From contig NC_057764.1 in NCBI RefSeq assembly GCF_010389155.1, positions 2,604,001-2,668,000 on the forward strand: a stretch of 64,000 nucleotides of DNA, in the 5' to 3' direction. The notes beneath the pieces are model-generated. The model saw only the letters and a list, made by a program, of their open reading frames with translations. It was not told where the DNA came from and did not search any database. Positions 48,244 through 59,216 of the stretch are shown here, piece after piece. The position numbers and the translations under genes are program-made. The number at the start of each line of letters is the position of its first letter. Position 1 is the stretch's first letter. This DNA is from Erigeron canadensis (taxonomy: Eukaryota > Streptophyta > Magnoliopsida > Asterales > Asteraceae).

Positions 48244-48354
48244 TAAATCTACAATGTTGTTGCTTGGTTTCGAATTGAGAAATGTATATGGAGTATCTGC
48301 GTGGCTTCATGAGAGTGGCAGTCAATTCAACAAATCACTACTACAAAGCTGGGA

Positions 48355-48740
48355 AATTCCGACGGAAAATTCCGTCGGAAAACCGTCGCTAATCAGCTTT
48401 ACCGACAGATTTCCGACAGAAAATAGACGTCGGAAAAACATGTGTGGGTAACTAGTTTCCGACGGAAGCTTTCTGTCGGGAAATATTTCCGACCGATATT
48501 CCGTCGGGTGTTTGTCGGGGTATGATTTTAATAGTTCTTAAAAAATCCGTCGGAAAATAAAAATTACCGACAGATTTACCGACAGAAATTGCCGACAAAA
48601 TTGCTGACAGATCTTTCCCCGACAAAATTGCTGACAGATGTTTCCCGACAAAATCTCCGACAGAATTGTTTCCGACATTATTTCCGACAGATTTTGTAAA
48701 ACGTTTCCGACAGACTATTTGTAGCTTTCCGACAGAAAAT
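48355..48740. repeat. CACTA subterminal repeats, left
   Basis: Many copies of TCCGTCGG, CCGACAGA and TTTCCGAC in both orientations, crowded next to the TIR. Confidence 0.9.
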
Positions 48741-49056
48741 AGGATGTATAAAGTCTGTCAGAAAAATGTAGCTCATTTTCCAATTTTTTAAAATCTTTAT
48801 ATTCCCTGTAGTTTTATAAACCAAAACCAACCTGAATAAATAAAATAGCATAACAAACACGCCCAAATTGCATTTCACATATCAAGATACAAAAATCGCC
48901 AATTGTAACTTGTTCAAAATACAATGGGATCCAAATCCAAAAGATTTCTTAGTTTCAAAAATACATAAGGCTAGATTATATTCATACTAACTTGTGGCAC
49001 CTTGGCTTTGCCCAAATCCAAAAGATATCTAAGTTCCAAAATTAAACGAGGCTAGA

Positions 49057-51565
49057 TTATATATTTTTGGCACCTTGGCTTTGCATAAACTGTGTAAAAA
49101 CTTTGATCTGATCTTGCAAGCTTGACATCGTTACTTCTCTTTCTTTTTCTCGTTCTTGCAACTCGGCGACCTTGATTGTCAATTCTGCTGATTTCTTTTC
49201 AGCTTCCTCGGCTACTGTCTTCTGCCTTTTTAATTCTTCTTTTAAACTTTCAACCTGTGTAAAATTGAGGATATACATAAATAGACTAATCAGCAAAGCC
49301 AAGGTATTTCTAGTTGATTTGTAGCAACAAGCAACAACAAGTAATGTTTCTGTTTGGTTTGTAGCAATAACAACAGCAAGCAAAAAAGAGAAACAAACTA
49401 TGGATAGGTTTGTATCATTGGAGTTAATATATCACAAAGTAATGTTTTTGTTTGGTTTTTAACAACACCAACAAAAACATAGCAAGCACAGATACAGAAA
49501 AGATCAGGAACACAACAAGCAGCGACAGCATCACAAACACTACAAAAATAGCAAGCCGCAACAGCAAGAAGCAAAACACAGCAACAACAGGAAACAACAA
49601 CAACAAGCAGAACACCTCATCTTTATAGACTAACTGGTTTAGGTCAGAATAGAAAGAAAGAAAAAAGGGATCTCATTATCTCAAGTAGCGGCCGAAACAC
49701 AACACTCAAAATAGCAAAATGACAACCACATCAACGATAATAGGATTAAGTAGAAGAAAAATGGAAACAGGAGTAGATTCTAGTGTAGCGGGTATTAAAT
49801 GAGCAATAAGCACATAATATGAAACTATTAACTTGACTAGTAGTATTAACTTTGAATTACCAAGCACTAAACTTAAATCACACAAGCATTTACTAGAGCA
49901 ATGTAAGCAACAAATAACTAACCTCTTCAACGTGACTTCCATACTGACTACAATTCTTCAATGACACTCCAGCCATAGCCAAGATATCCTTGGTCGCCCC
50001 AAATAAGTTTCCCTTTTTCAACCCCCCACATGCCTTCTCCCAAAGATTTAGAACAATTTCACTAGGGTGCTCATCATTATCAGACCCAAATTCCTCCACC
50101 AAAAGTCGATTATACTCGGCCTATAGTATTTAGAAACACAAATTAACCAACTAAATGGTATAGCTTATTTAAGACTACTATTTAAAAGAGAGATTACCAA
50201 AACGTTCTTAGCTTTCGGATTGGTAAACTCTTGTGGGTCAGACGGGTCTCTCTTTCTCTTTGTGAAAAACTTTTCATAGACTTTTATGAAAGAAACTAGA
50301 CCACCCTTTTCTTTTTCCTACAAGAATTGTAATCAAGTTTATAAAAAAATAGATAAATTGAATAGGAGAAAAAGAAAATTTTAAATAGAATATAAGTTAC
50401 CATAAACAGTTGGGTATGGATCATACTGCGTGAACCGCCAGAATGACCACCCACTTTCCCATCTACTAACGTAGCCTTGTTAACCTTGTTCTTAGTTGAA
50501 TTGCGTTGCCATCGTTCTGTATTCCAGCAAGTATCAATCATGGCAGCCCAATTTGGTTCATCAATCCATTCTGGATGATATGGCTTTAGCACACTCCAAT
50601 CATTCCCGACAATCACACTATTCTCTCTAGCTAACCTGAAAGCATCCTCCCGAGAATCATATATTTTTATGATTCTACCTGCTACTAATAAAGCACACAA
50701 CAAACATGACAGAAAATAACACATCTTCAAACCTTCAAACAACAACCATATTCACATGTCTCACCATATCACACATTCACATATCATATATGAAATTAAA
50801 AAGATCAGATAAACACAATTTTAACAGCAACCATGTTGACATGTGTGAGCTGATAACACACGATGACCAGATTGGTGAACAACAAAGCATGAGTTTTATG
50901 ATAAATGGTGAGCTTTCCAAAAGAACAGAATGGTTCTTTACACCTAGGTATATATGGTCTTATATATCGTATTTATTTTTGTAGGATTTACAAAACTATT
51001 CATTTAAGTTATTATAATAACACGGCTTAAGAGGTTTTATCTATAAAATATACATTTACCTGAAAACGTTCCCACATCAGGTCTTTGTTGCGTTTTGGAA
51101 CCTTCCTCCAGGTCGGCCAGTTCCCATCAAACATCCCAATCAAAATCTCACGAATTACGCTAGAAACACCTTGTACATGGAACCTACAAAGTTGGAGACA
51201 ATGCAATACAATGAATATTTTTTAACAGCATAATGGATATTAATAACTATGTCAAACGGTTAGACATACACATTCCCAACTGGGATGAGAAAGGTCTTGT
51301 GTAATGAACGAGCGGCCATGTCTTGTGTTGTGTTCGACCCATGAGTTTCCCGTTCTGATGATTCACTAGTGTACTCATGAGCATTAGAAGAGGTATTGGG
51401 AACGGAGTCCACAAGTCTGTCATCCATTGGTGATGACATGGGCTGATGCTCAGGTGTAGGTGTAGGTGTACGTGTAGGTGTACTGTTGCTATCGTGAGTA
51501 GTAGTATTACTCCCTCGACCTCTAACAGAATTCCTTTTCCTACCATTTCCGCCTCCACAACCCAT
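49057..51565 (-). CDS. CACTA accessory protein (plant transposase, Ptta/En/Spm PF03004-like)
   Basis: Multi-exon gene inside the CACTA element. Exon 1 (51565 to about 51270) encodes a low-complexity Ser/Thr/Pro start (MGCGGGNGRKRNSVRGRGSN) and ends at a canonical GTATGT donor. Exon 2 (about 51183-51060) reads FHVQGVSSVIREILIGMFDG and RNKDLMWERFQ. Later exons read SREDAFRLARENS, PEWIDEPNWAAMIDTCW, KVNKATLVDGKVGGHSGGSR (about 50650-50400), GGLVSFIKVYEKFFTKRKRD (50310-50200) and HPSEIVLNLWEKACGG (50110-49925). The last exon (about 49257-49057) ends in a coiled coil rich in Glu/Lys (VESLKEELKRQKTVAEEAEK). This is the order seen in the Transposase_24 family, thought to bind subterminal repeats. 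No certain lesion is seen, but the exon 2-3 joint does not give a clean frame, so it may be decayed. Confidence 0.7.
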
Positions 51566-51741
51566 AATTCTGCAAAAACATTTAAATAACTAATTAGTAA
51601 ACATATAATCAACGAGATCAATAAACAAAAAAACAAAATTGATTGTTGTAAATTTAGTACGTATACATATAATCAGTAACACAGATCAATAAATAGAAAT
51701 CATATACCTACTCAACAAACAAAGAAACCCACATAATATAA

Positions 51742-52950
51742 CTACTCATCTGATGAATGATCAGATAAATCAAGATCATCATCACAATCCTCATCCGAGT
51801 CACCATATATATCTTGAAACTCTTCTTCCTCGTCACTAGATTCCATAGTACCCTCGGCGTCACCATTATCATTAGCTTGTGCAATCTCCTCTGGTACCAC
51901 TCCTCTGTTAACAAGACAAACTGGTTCATTTATATCAAAGTGAGATGCACATGGTATTCTTTCATTTTCTTGGAAAAAAGGTTCCTCGTCTACGTTATCA
52001 TCGTCACACACTTCATTGGCAGATTCTGTAACTTCATATACGCCTCTTGGCTTTGTCTTGACAACAGCCCACCACTCTTTCAAGTCCTTTGTCATTGAAG
52101 GATAAGGTGCATAGTATACTTGTTGTGCTTGTGATGCTAGGATAAACGGGTCGTTAAGGCTTCCCTTCTTATTGTATTTGACATCAACCATACTATGTTT
52201 GCTTATGATCCTTACCCCTTGAGCAGGATGAAACCAATCACATTTAAACAAGACAACCATGCAACGATCATCTTTTCCACCATGGTATTCAACCTCTAAG
52301 ACTTCAACTAACTGTCCATAGTAATCACATTCTGATTCGTCATAAACAGATCCCTTCACACATACACCACTATTTTCAGTAACCCGTCCAGCTCCATATT
52401 TCTTTGTGTGAAACTTATACCCATTAACAAAGTATCCTTGATGTGAAAGAACATAACGAAGTGGTCCTCTTGCAAGATTCTTCAAATTTTGATTGATATC
52501 AGGCTCACTTTGCAAGTGATTATGAAACCACTTTGCAAAACCTTCGTCTCTAGCTCTGTCAAGTGTTGCATCATCAATACAAGGATTCTCATTTATAATG
52601 GCTTCATTGAACATCCTCACGAAAGGAAACACCTCTGGACAATTAAGCAAGATATAAGTATGAGCCTTGTGTTTTTCATCCCCAATCAATGCTCTCTTTA
52701 TTTCCCCGTTTTTGAATAGTCTTCGAGATGCAACTTTAAATATGCTTAATCGATTATCAATCTTCGAAGAACAAGGAACATCAGGGGCATAATTCCTCGG
52801 CTCACGATTCAATCGGGTTTCTACTGTTGGATCAAAATATAGGGAGCAATGAGTAGAAAGTTCTTTGACAAGATACGACTCAACAATACTCCCCTCAACA
52901 GTACCACATTTTTTTTGAACAGTTAGTCGGTAATCGACATCAGGGAACAC
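51742..52950 (-). pseudogene. CACTA TNP2-type transposase, C-terminal part only (DUF4218/DUF4216)
   Basis: A 402-residue open frame begins within the end of DUF4218 (GTVEGSIVESYLVKELSTHC) and carries a DUF4216 domain (VVLFKCDWFHPAQGV, DPFILASQAQQVYYAPYPS, WWAVVKTKPRGVYE). It finishes with an acidic, disordered tail (DEEEEFQDIYGDSDEDCDDD). In complete CACTA elements these domains follow the Transposase_21 catalytic core. Upstream (52951-55377) there is no such core, only AT-rich sequence and a MITE. The open frame is probably a remnant of the 3' exons; the methionine used as its start is arbitrary. Confidence 0.8.
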
Positions 52951-53778
52951 CTCACCGTATAATGGTGAAGCCCTGCACGTGCTCTAGACTACGAGATGTA
53001 GACATAAGCCGTTACAGGTGATTCAGGGAAAAAACCTACAGACTTGTCACTCCTAAGATAGTTTAAATTTAAAATTAAAATTATAAATTTAATATAGAAG
53101 TAAGTTACAATAGCTTTTATTAATTTATCAAGTTTTTGAAGAAAATCATAATTTTAGGATGATGATCAAATGCATTATTTTCTACTATATCTCTATATAT
53201 TAAAAAGAGAATAATTTAGTACATACATATGATTGGTCTTTAATCAAACTATTTTTTTTTTAAGTTTTAAAGTGAATAATTAAACTTTTTTTTTCAGTGT
53301 ACAAAATAAACATTATATCAATTTATAAATGAGATATTTGAGTTTTTGTCACCAATAGTCTTGTGCCGATCAAGAGGTGCTTCTGATGTTTTGTTCATTG
53401 TTGTTGATATAAAAGTTTAAACAGGGTGACCTTTTACCCAAAAGATATTTGAGTTATTTATTTATTTATTCATCGAATGGTATGTTTTTCAAATAAAAGC
53501 CATAAAACGGTTTAAAGTGAATAATTAATCTTTATATAATAATAAATAAGATCAAATCAATATTGATTTGGAATAAGGTTTTTGGTTGGCTAATTCCTTT
53601 AAATGTCAAGTACATTTAGTATTCATGATTAATATCTAATTAATAAACTGAAAAGTTAAGTTTGTGACTAATTTTTTTACTTTAAAACAAATGATTAATA
53701 GATGTAAATTTACCAGACTAAATTGACGAACAATACAATGTGTTCATTTCAGTCCATATTGAACAACCCAGGCAATTA

Positions 53779-54469
53779 GGGTATGTTTGGCAAAACTAGT
53801 TGGTAGCTGGTAACTGTAAGCTGTAAGCTAGAAGCTGGTAGCTGGTGGTTGGTAGCTGTAGCCAAAAGCTGGTACTTATAACTTTTTATATATATTTAAG
53901 TGTTTGGTAGAGTAATTGTAGCTTTTAGTTAAATGTATAAAATGACAAAAATAGACATAAATAAAAAGTACTTAATACTAAACGTGATGATATATGTGTA
54001 TACAATATATCTAAATTTAATCCTTGTAATACAATTGGTAAACACATGTACATCATATTGTATTAATAGATTTTCTAAATGCACTTATTGATAGTGATAG
54101 AAAGGATATTAATAGTGATGACAAGGATAAATTGAAAACTTGTGTCAATATGTCACACCTGGCTTCAAAGATGTAAACTCTCAACCAAAGTATTCGTAAT
54201 TTATTAAGTTTTCTTATTTAATTATGCACACTCAAAGTGATTGCTAATAAAATCTTGAAGGTTATTTATGTAATGTTATATCCTAAAAGCTTGTAGCCAT
54301 CTTCTAATGCTAGTGAAAGGAGCGTTGGGAAAAAGAGTTTTTTTCCTAATTTTAAAAGCTTCTAGCTCAATCAAACAAACAAGACTTTGAATTAAATATG
54401 AGCTTTTTGTTAAAAGCTTAAAGCTTGAAGCTCCTAAAAGCTCTTAAAAACTTCGTACCAAACATACCC
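53779..54469. mobile_element. Tourist-like MITE nested in CACTA, 691 bp, TSD TTA
   Basis: It starts GGGTATGTTTGGCAAAAC and ends with the inverse of GGGTATGTTTGGTACG. TTA flanks both ends (53776-53778, 54470-54472). Same family as 33766-35540 but in the opposite orientation, with AGCTGGTAGCTG-type repeats at one end and AAAGCTC/GAGCTTTT at the other. Confidence 0.88.
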
Positions 54470-54754
54470 TTAATATATATGTTTTGTGATACCATCTTAT
54501 GGAGTTGAGATTTATGAATGGTTTCAACATTTGACTTATTGGTAATAACGTCACCCATAAACGGTTAAAGTTTTATATGAGATACAAACGGTACATAATC
54601 GTTGTTCCATTTTAAGAACATGTATGTGAATAATTATATTTAAAAAGATATCATATTACTATATATATTAAATAAAATTTTAACAAATATCTAATATTTG
54701 TACTAATTAAACATTATTTAATATTGATAATTAGTAAATTAAAGTGAAAAAAAC

Positions 54755-55370
54755 TGTTCTGTCGGTAATCTGTCGGAAAGGCGTCGGTAATCTGTCGATA
54801 TTCTGTCGCTAATACCCAGATTTCCGACAGAATGCCGACGAAATTGTATTTATTCATTTTTCATTATTTTCTATTAATCGTCCGTCGGTTTTCCGTCAGG
54901 AAATACCGACAGAGTTCCGACAGAATTAAATAAAATAAAAACTTTATTTAACGAAAACGAACTCCGACAGATTACCGACCGAAAATACCTTCTGTCGGAA
55001 AGCTGTCGGAAATTACCGACAGATTGCCGACAGGTTTCATTTTTAAAAATGTTTTTTTTATTTAAAAAAGCTGCCGACGGATTACCGACAGATTTTTAGT
55101 TTCCGACGGTAATCTGTCGGAAAATCCCGACGGCGTACCGACCGAAAAAGTTTCCGTCGGTATTTGGTCGGAAATCTGTCGGTATAGTTAAAATTTCCTG
55201 ACAAGAATAACGACGGAAGAGTTTTCTGTGAGTAAACCGTCGGAAATCCGTCGAAAATATGCAGATTAGTAAGTTGGACCATTTTGCGTCGGAAATTCGT
55301 CGGAGATCCGTCGGGAATTTCCGACATAAAGTATCTGTCGGAAATATCCGTCGGAATTCCTCAGTTTTGT
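54755..55370. repeat. CACTA subterminal repeats, right
   Basis: Repeated TCTGTCGG, CCGACAGA and CCGTCGGAAA words over about 600 bp, denser and longer than on the left side. Confidence 0.9.
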
Positions 55371-55754
55371 AGTAGTGAATATAATCTCCTCAATTTGCAA
55401 ATTGCAATTAGATAGTAAGCTGCATGTGGCTTTGTGCCTGGCTGGAAGGTCCCTTCGGTCAAAGTGGTGAACTAAACCACCCCATTTGCATTTGTTTATT
55501 TCCATCTCATCTCGATTAGCTTCATATTTTAAGTCGTGTTGACCTTGAATTGTAACCGCTTCACTTCTACACTATTAAGTCGTCTTTTATCCATTTTTAC
55601 TCTAAATTACCATGATCACACAAAATACCTACACAAAAACGTATGCAAATACTAAGTGACCATAATGACATGAAAGTGACTAAAAAGGCATACAAATAAA
55701 TGGTATTAGCTATTAAAAATCATAAAGAAAATGTGTATAATTTAGCTAATATCA

Positions 55755-56520
55755 TTCTCTCACATAGTTCACCTAAATACACACAAACCCTAAATCACCA
55801 TTAAAACTTGATTGATTTAGCATAAATCCTATAAAAGGAAAATGATGACAAAAACAATTTTGTAAGAAATAAACATATGTTTTCCTTTATGGCAGTAAAA
55901 GTACCTCGAAGTAGTTTAAAACAAGTAAATAAATAGTTAAAATTGATTATTTCACCAATAAACAATTATCTATATAAACATTAGCAAGTGTAACCATATA
56001 AATATTTAAAAACATAAATCCAACCACCAACATAGAAAGAATACCTTGTTAAGTACGACCACAATTTTTAGGTAGGTCATGAATTACATGTTGGATCGCC
56101 CTCACTGTATGTTCATGAGTCAATATATAACATATTATGTTTATATAAGATTGTATAAGATATGGAAAACTGAAACGGACCAAAAAATTTAAATTTGTTA
56201 ATGCACAATAAAAAAAAAAATATCTTCATACCCTCACGCCTCCAGCATCATCTACGATTAGGACGACACTATCGACAAGCCTAAGGGCAGTGGGTCATTT
56301 TATCCGAGAAATCAACATGCCTAGGTGTATCGATTACACGTATAATGTTGGGAATTGTTGTCTAGAGTATAAGTGAGTTGGGGATATTAACCGGATAAAT
56401 TGAGTTGGGAATTGTTGTCCTCGAGTATAAGGAGTATTTTGATAACTTCACTCTTCCCTTACTTCGAGCAATGCATCATCGAATCGCTTACATGCTATGG
56501 CTCGAATGACAATGATTCTC
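55755..56520 (-). pseudogene. EFTUD2-like pseudogene, mirror copy (continuation, intron and G-domain exon)
   Basis: Continues the minus-strand copy broken at 46519. 55760-56200 equals the intron at 1995-2440. 56220-56500 is the G-domain exon, with a DTPRHVDFSD-like G3 motif readable but altered, and a tandem duplication of AGTTGGGAATTGTTGTC (about 56343-56425) that destroys the frame. The P-loop exon seen at 2760-2900 is missing here, so this copy is cut at about 56520. Confidence 0.78.
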
Positions 56521-56935
56521 AAGTGAGGTTTTACAAAATAGTAAAGTAAAGTTTAAAGTTGAAGTCGTGGTGGTGGAACTTAGCCTCCGACCTTAATTAA
56601 AATTTCTGGCCTCCCCTCTACTAGGTACATACAATATTGTAAGAAATCTAATTACCATTTATGAAAGTCCAAACTATTAAGAGTTACCTCTTCTTTTTTA
56701 CTACTGTATTATATTAATTTTCCCTAAAATAACTGACCCATGCCATTGCTTTTCAAAAGAAATTTCCAAGAAGTCAAGAATATAAATATTGATGACAAGT
56801 ACGTACTTTCTTTCATAAGGACAACTAAATGTGTAGTTATCATGCAAGGATCGTTTACTTTGAATGATATTGCGTTTACTACACTTTCAACCACATAATG
56901 AAACAAATAATTATCTTCTGCCAGCAAGCAGCAGA

Positions 56936-56942
56936 TATATAG
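56936..56942 (+). promoter_or_regulatory. Candidate TATA box of the 57057 gene
   Basis: TATATAG about 115 bp before the start codon. A second candidate (ATATATAT) lies at about 56969. AT-rich context makes either tentative. Confidence 0.4.
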
Positions 56943-57056
56943 TCTAGAGACTTTTTATCAGCATGTAAAAATATATATCAAGCATCAGCTAGCTAGCTCA
57001 TAATCTGCCTCCTAATTAAATTAATTAAGTTAAATCACCATTGTACGCCTAGAAAG

Positions 57057-59216
57057 ATGCAGTTGAACAATCCTGAGGATGCCGTGCCATGGGTCGGGCT
57101 GTATGTTTGCTTAGCATCTTTAGTTTGCACTCTTGCCATGGCAGCCGATGCCTTCCAAGGCTTTCGGAAAAGGAAAATATGGTTTCCTTGTAGATTTTTC
57201 ACTCTCAATGCTGCTTCAATCACGGTGATAGCGATAGCAATGAAGTTACCAGTGGACCTGACCACCATCAAGCCCAATCTAAGCACCGTTATGCATAACA
57301 CTGATGACGTCAACGCTAAGGTTTCTAGCATCTTGTTCTTGATCACCATGTTAGCCAACTTTCTCCCTTCTTTCGGGCTTATGAATGACAGGGAACTTCT
57401 TTTTAACATCTTGGCTTTGGGTATTCTTATAATCACCATTATTGTTAATGTATGCATTCAAATGGCTACACATGTCTTTTATGTGCATGATGCTTTTAAC
57501 TTAGTACCTGTTCTGTTCACATTTTCGGTAGCATTGACAGTTCCAGCATCTAGAAGAATCTTAGAACACCAATACAGGGAGTTGCACGAATTGGATTCAA
57601 ATAATCAAGAAATCAGTTTCTCCTCGAAAGGACTCGTGCATACTATTAAAAAGTATTGGATGATGTCAGAAACCGGTAACCCCCAATTTGTGATTGCTTG
57701 TTCACCAATTTCTTGTGCTATCGGGGTTGTATGCCTATTTAACGCTTCACAAGTATGTGGGGTTCTAGTAGCTGAGCTCTTAATGCCATCATACTTTTCA
57801 TACGGGCGATCAGACTATAAGTGGTCAATAAAATTAATTATTACCATGCAGTTTATTGGGGTTCTAGTAGGTAGTATAGCGCCAACTTTCAGATGCGTCA
57901 CTTCTATCAGTTATTTCAAAATCTCCAAAAATTGGAGTGCGAAACATCTCAACATGTTCAGAGTCGAAAGACAATGGACTCAAAAACTTCATCAATGGAA
58001 ACGCAGTCATATCCATTCACATATCCCAGGTCGCTATTGCAAAATAGCTTTTCAAGCTTTCAAAAATGGCATTTTGAATTTTTTTATAGCACTTCAGATA
58101 ATGTTTGTGATTATATGCAAAATAATAAGTTTATTTCCCAAATCATGTCTGATCTTATTCTCGTGTGGCTGGTATTTCTTCAAGTCTTGGTTGAAAAACT
58201 TTAAGAAGGCACCAAATGTATCTAATACTGATGCGAATTCAGAGATCAAAGAATATACAAGGTATGCTCTACAAATTGAAGATGATGCAGAGTTTTCAGA
58301 AAGAGTTACAAGAGATGCGCTCAAATCTATAACCCAACTTCTTCAAGTGTCTAATGAGGAGTCAATCAATCTTTTGAAGCTTTTACATAAATCTACAAGA
58401 TTTGATGGAGTGAAACTGTTCCACAATGACCAAGTTCCGCCTTTACACGCAGAAGAAACAAAAAATTCATGGAGTCTAGTAACGGTGACATTAACAGCCA
58501 TTGCTCTTGCACTTCCTAACATAGCAAACAACCATATCGAGGGGTTACTTGCTAGCATGAATGAAGGTTTAAAATTTGTAAGGCATGTTGAAGAAAGCCT
58601 TAATCCAAATACTGACTTGGTGAAGGCAAGAAAAGCAGCTAAAAGTGTGTGGACAGAAGTAGAAGTGTATCGTACATGGCTACAAATCGATCTTCAGAAA
58701 AAGGCTCATAGAGGAAGAAAATCAAAGGAGATACTTCAATGGTTGGGTGATGAAGCAGTAAAGATCGTGATACAGCTTAAGATCTGCAAAAAGCAAATTC
58801 TAGATCACTCACTTTATAAGTTCTTAGCTGCAGGTTCCATGTACAAAAGTAGCCAAAGTATATTGCTCCACTTCAACGAACAAGAAAAATGGCCTAATGA
58901 TGAAGAAGTTTTTGAGTGGATATCAATTGTAATAGCAGATGTATTGTGCGCTTGCCTTACCAACTTACCACGTGTCATAAAAATGAAGTGTCATCACGAT
59001 GCAATAGAGAAGAGGAGAGACAACATTCGCTCTGCTGCTCTACTTCTTGGAAAGTCCAAAAAGATTCTAAAGATCCTTAAAGCGCGCCAACTTCCTCACT
59101 TAGATATGGACTCAATGGCATGCATTGATAAGTGGCATGGTTACACTTCTTCAAACAGGGTTCAACCAGCTTCATTAAATTCTGATAAATTACTCATTGT
59201 ATCTATAATGAAATAA
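57057..59216 (+). CDS. Plant-specific multi-pass membrane protein, unknown function
   Basis: Intact single-exon gene of 719 residues starting MQLNNPEDAVPWVGLYVCLA. The N-terminal half has about eight hydrophobic segments (roughly residues 12-32, 45-65, 87-107, 112-140, 146-165, 205-238, 248-270, 335-372), with VPWVGLYV, AADAFQGFRKRK.WFPC, FF.LNAASIT..A.AMKLPVDL and NILALGILIITIIVNVCIQ. This wording recurs in a family of uncharacterised plant proteins. The C-terminal half (about 385-719) is soluble, helical and Lys/Glu-rich, and probably cytosolic. I know no established role, so none is claimed. The start follows an AT-rich leader, the frame is unbroken, and TAA at 59214-59216 is followed by AT-rich sequence. 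Confidence 0.85.
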   Translation: MQLNNPEDAVPWVGLYVCLASLVCTLAMAADAFQGFRKRKIWFPCRFFTLNAASITVIAIAMKLPVDLTTIKPNLSTVMHNTDDVNAKVSSILFLITMLANFLPSFGLMNDRELLFNILALGILIITIIVNVCIQMATHVFYVHDAFNLVPVLFTFSVALTVPASRRILEHQYRELHELDSNNQEISFSSKGLVHTIKKYWMMSETGNPQFVIACSPISCAIGVVCLFNASQVCGVLVAELLMPSYFSYGRSDYKWSIKLIITMQFIGVLVGSIAPTFRCVTSISYFKISKNWSAKHLNMFRVERQWTQKLHQWKRSHIHSHIPGRYCKIAFQAFKNGILNFFIALQIMFVIICKIISLFPKSCLILFSCGWYFFKSWLKNFKKAPNVSNTDANSEIKEYTRYALQIEDDAEFSERVTRDALKSITQLLQVSNEESINLLKLLHKSTRFDGVKLFHNDQVPPLHAEETKNSWSLVTVTLTAIALALPNIANNHIEGLLASMNEGLKFVRHVEESLNPNTDLVKARKAAKSVWTEVEVYRTWLQIDLQKKAHRGRKSKEILQWLGDEAVKIVIQLKICKKQILDHSLYKFLAAGSMYKSSQSILLHFNEQEKWPNDEEVFEWISIVIADVLCACLTNLPRVIKMKCHHDAIEKRRDNIRSAALLLGKSKKILKILKARQLPHLDMDSMACIDKWHGYTSSNRVQPASLNSDKLLIVSIMK

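Larger units (their letters stand above)
48336..55377 (-). mobile_element. CACTA (En/Spm) transposon, 7,042 bp, TSD AAT
   Basis: It begins CACTACTACAAAG (48336) and ends with TTTTGTAGTAGTG (55377), a perfect 12-bp terminal inverted repeat. AAT flanks it on both sides (48333-48335, 55378-55380), the 3-bp duplication expected for CACTA. Dense subterminal repeats built on TCCGTCGG/CCGACAGA occupy 48355-48740 and 54755-55370; these are where the element's own proteins would bind. Two element genes are on the minus strand: a TNP1/Transposase_24-type gene and the C-terminal part of a TNP2-type transposase. The catalytic TNP2 domain is absent, so it is non-autonomous. Confidence 0.95.
46524..55754 (-). 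mobile_element. Probable solo LTR (about 2.2 kb) interrupted by CACTA and a MITE
   Basis: The uninterrupted paralogue at 1990-2010 shows the empty site. The inserted block starts TGACGCGGGC and ends TTAGCTAATATCA, i.e. TG...CA ends, flanked by the direct repeat TTCTC (46519-46523, 55755-55759). A 5-bp duplication with TG/CA ends is the mark of LTR-retrotransposon integration. Without the nested CACTA about 2.19 kb remain, with no gag-pol and no internal LTR pair, so a solo LTR is the simplest reading; a short non-autonomous retroelement is the alternative. Orientation is guessed from polyadenylation-like and leader-like texture on the minus strand. Confidence 0.65.

Noticed and set aside
49424..49615. 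Hydrophobic 63-codon minus-strand frame in the CACTA element
   Set aside because: Encoded by ACAACA-rich intron sequence between exons of the accessory gene; low complexity only.
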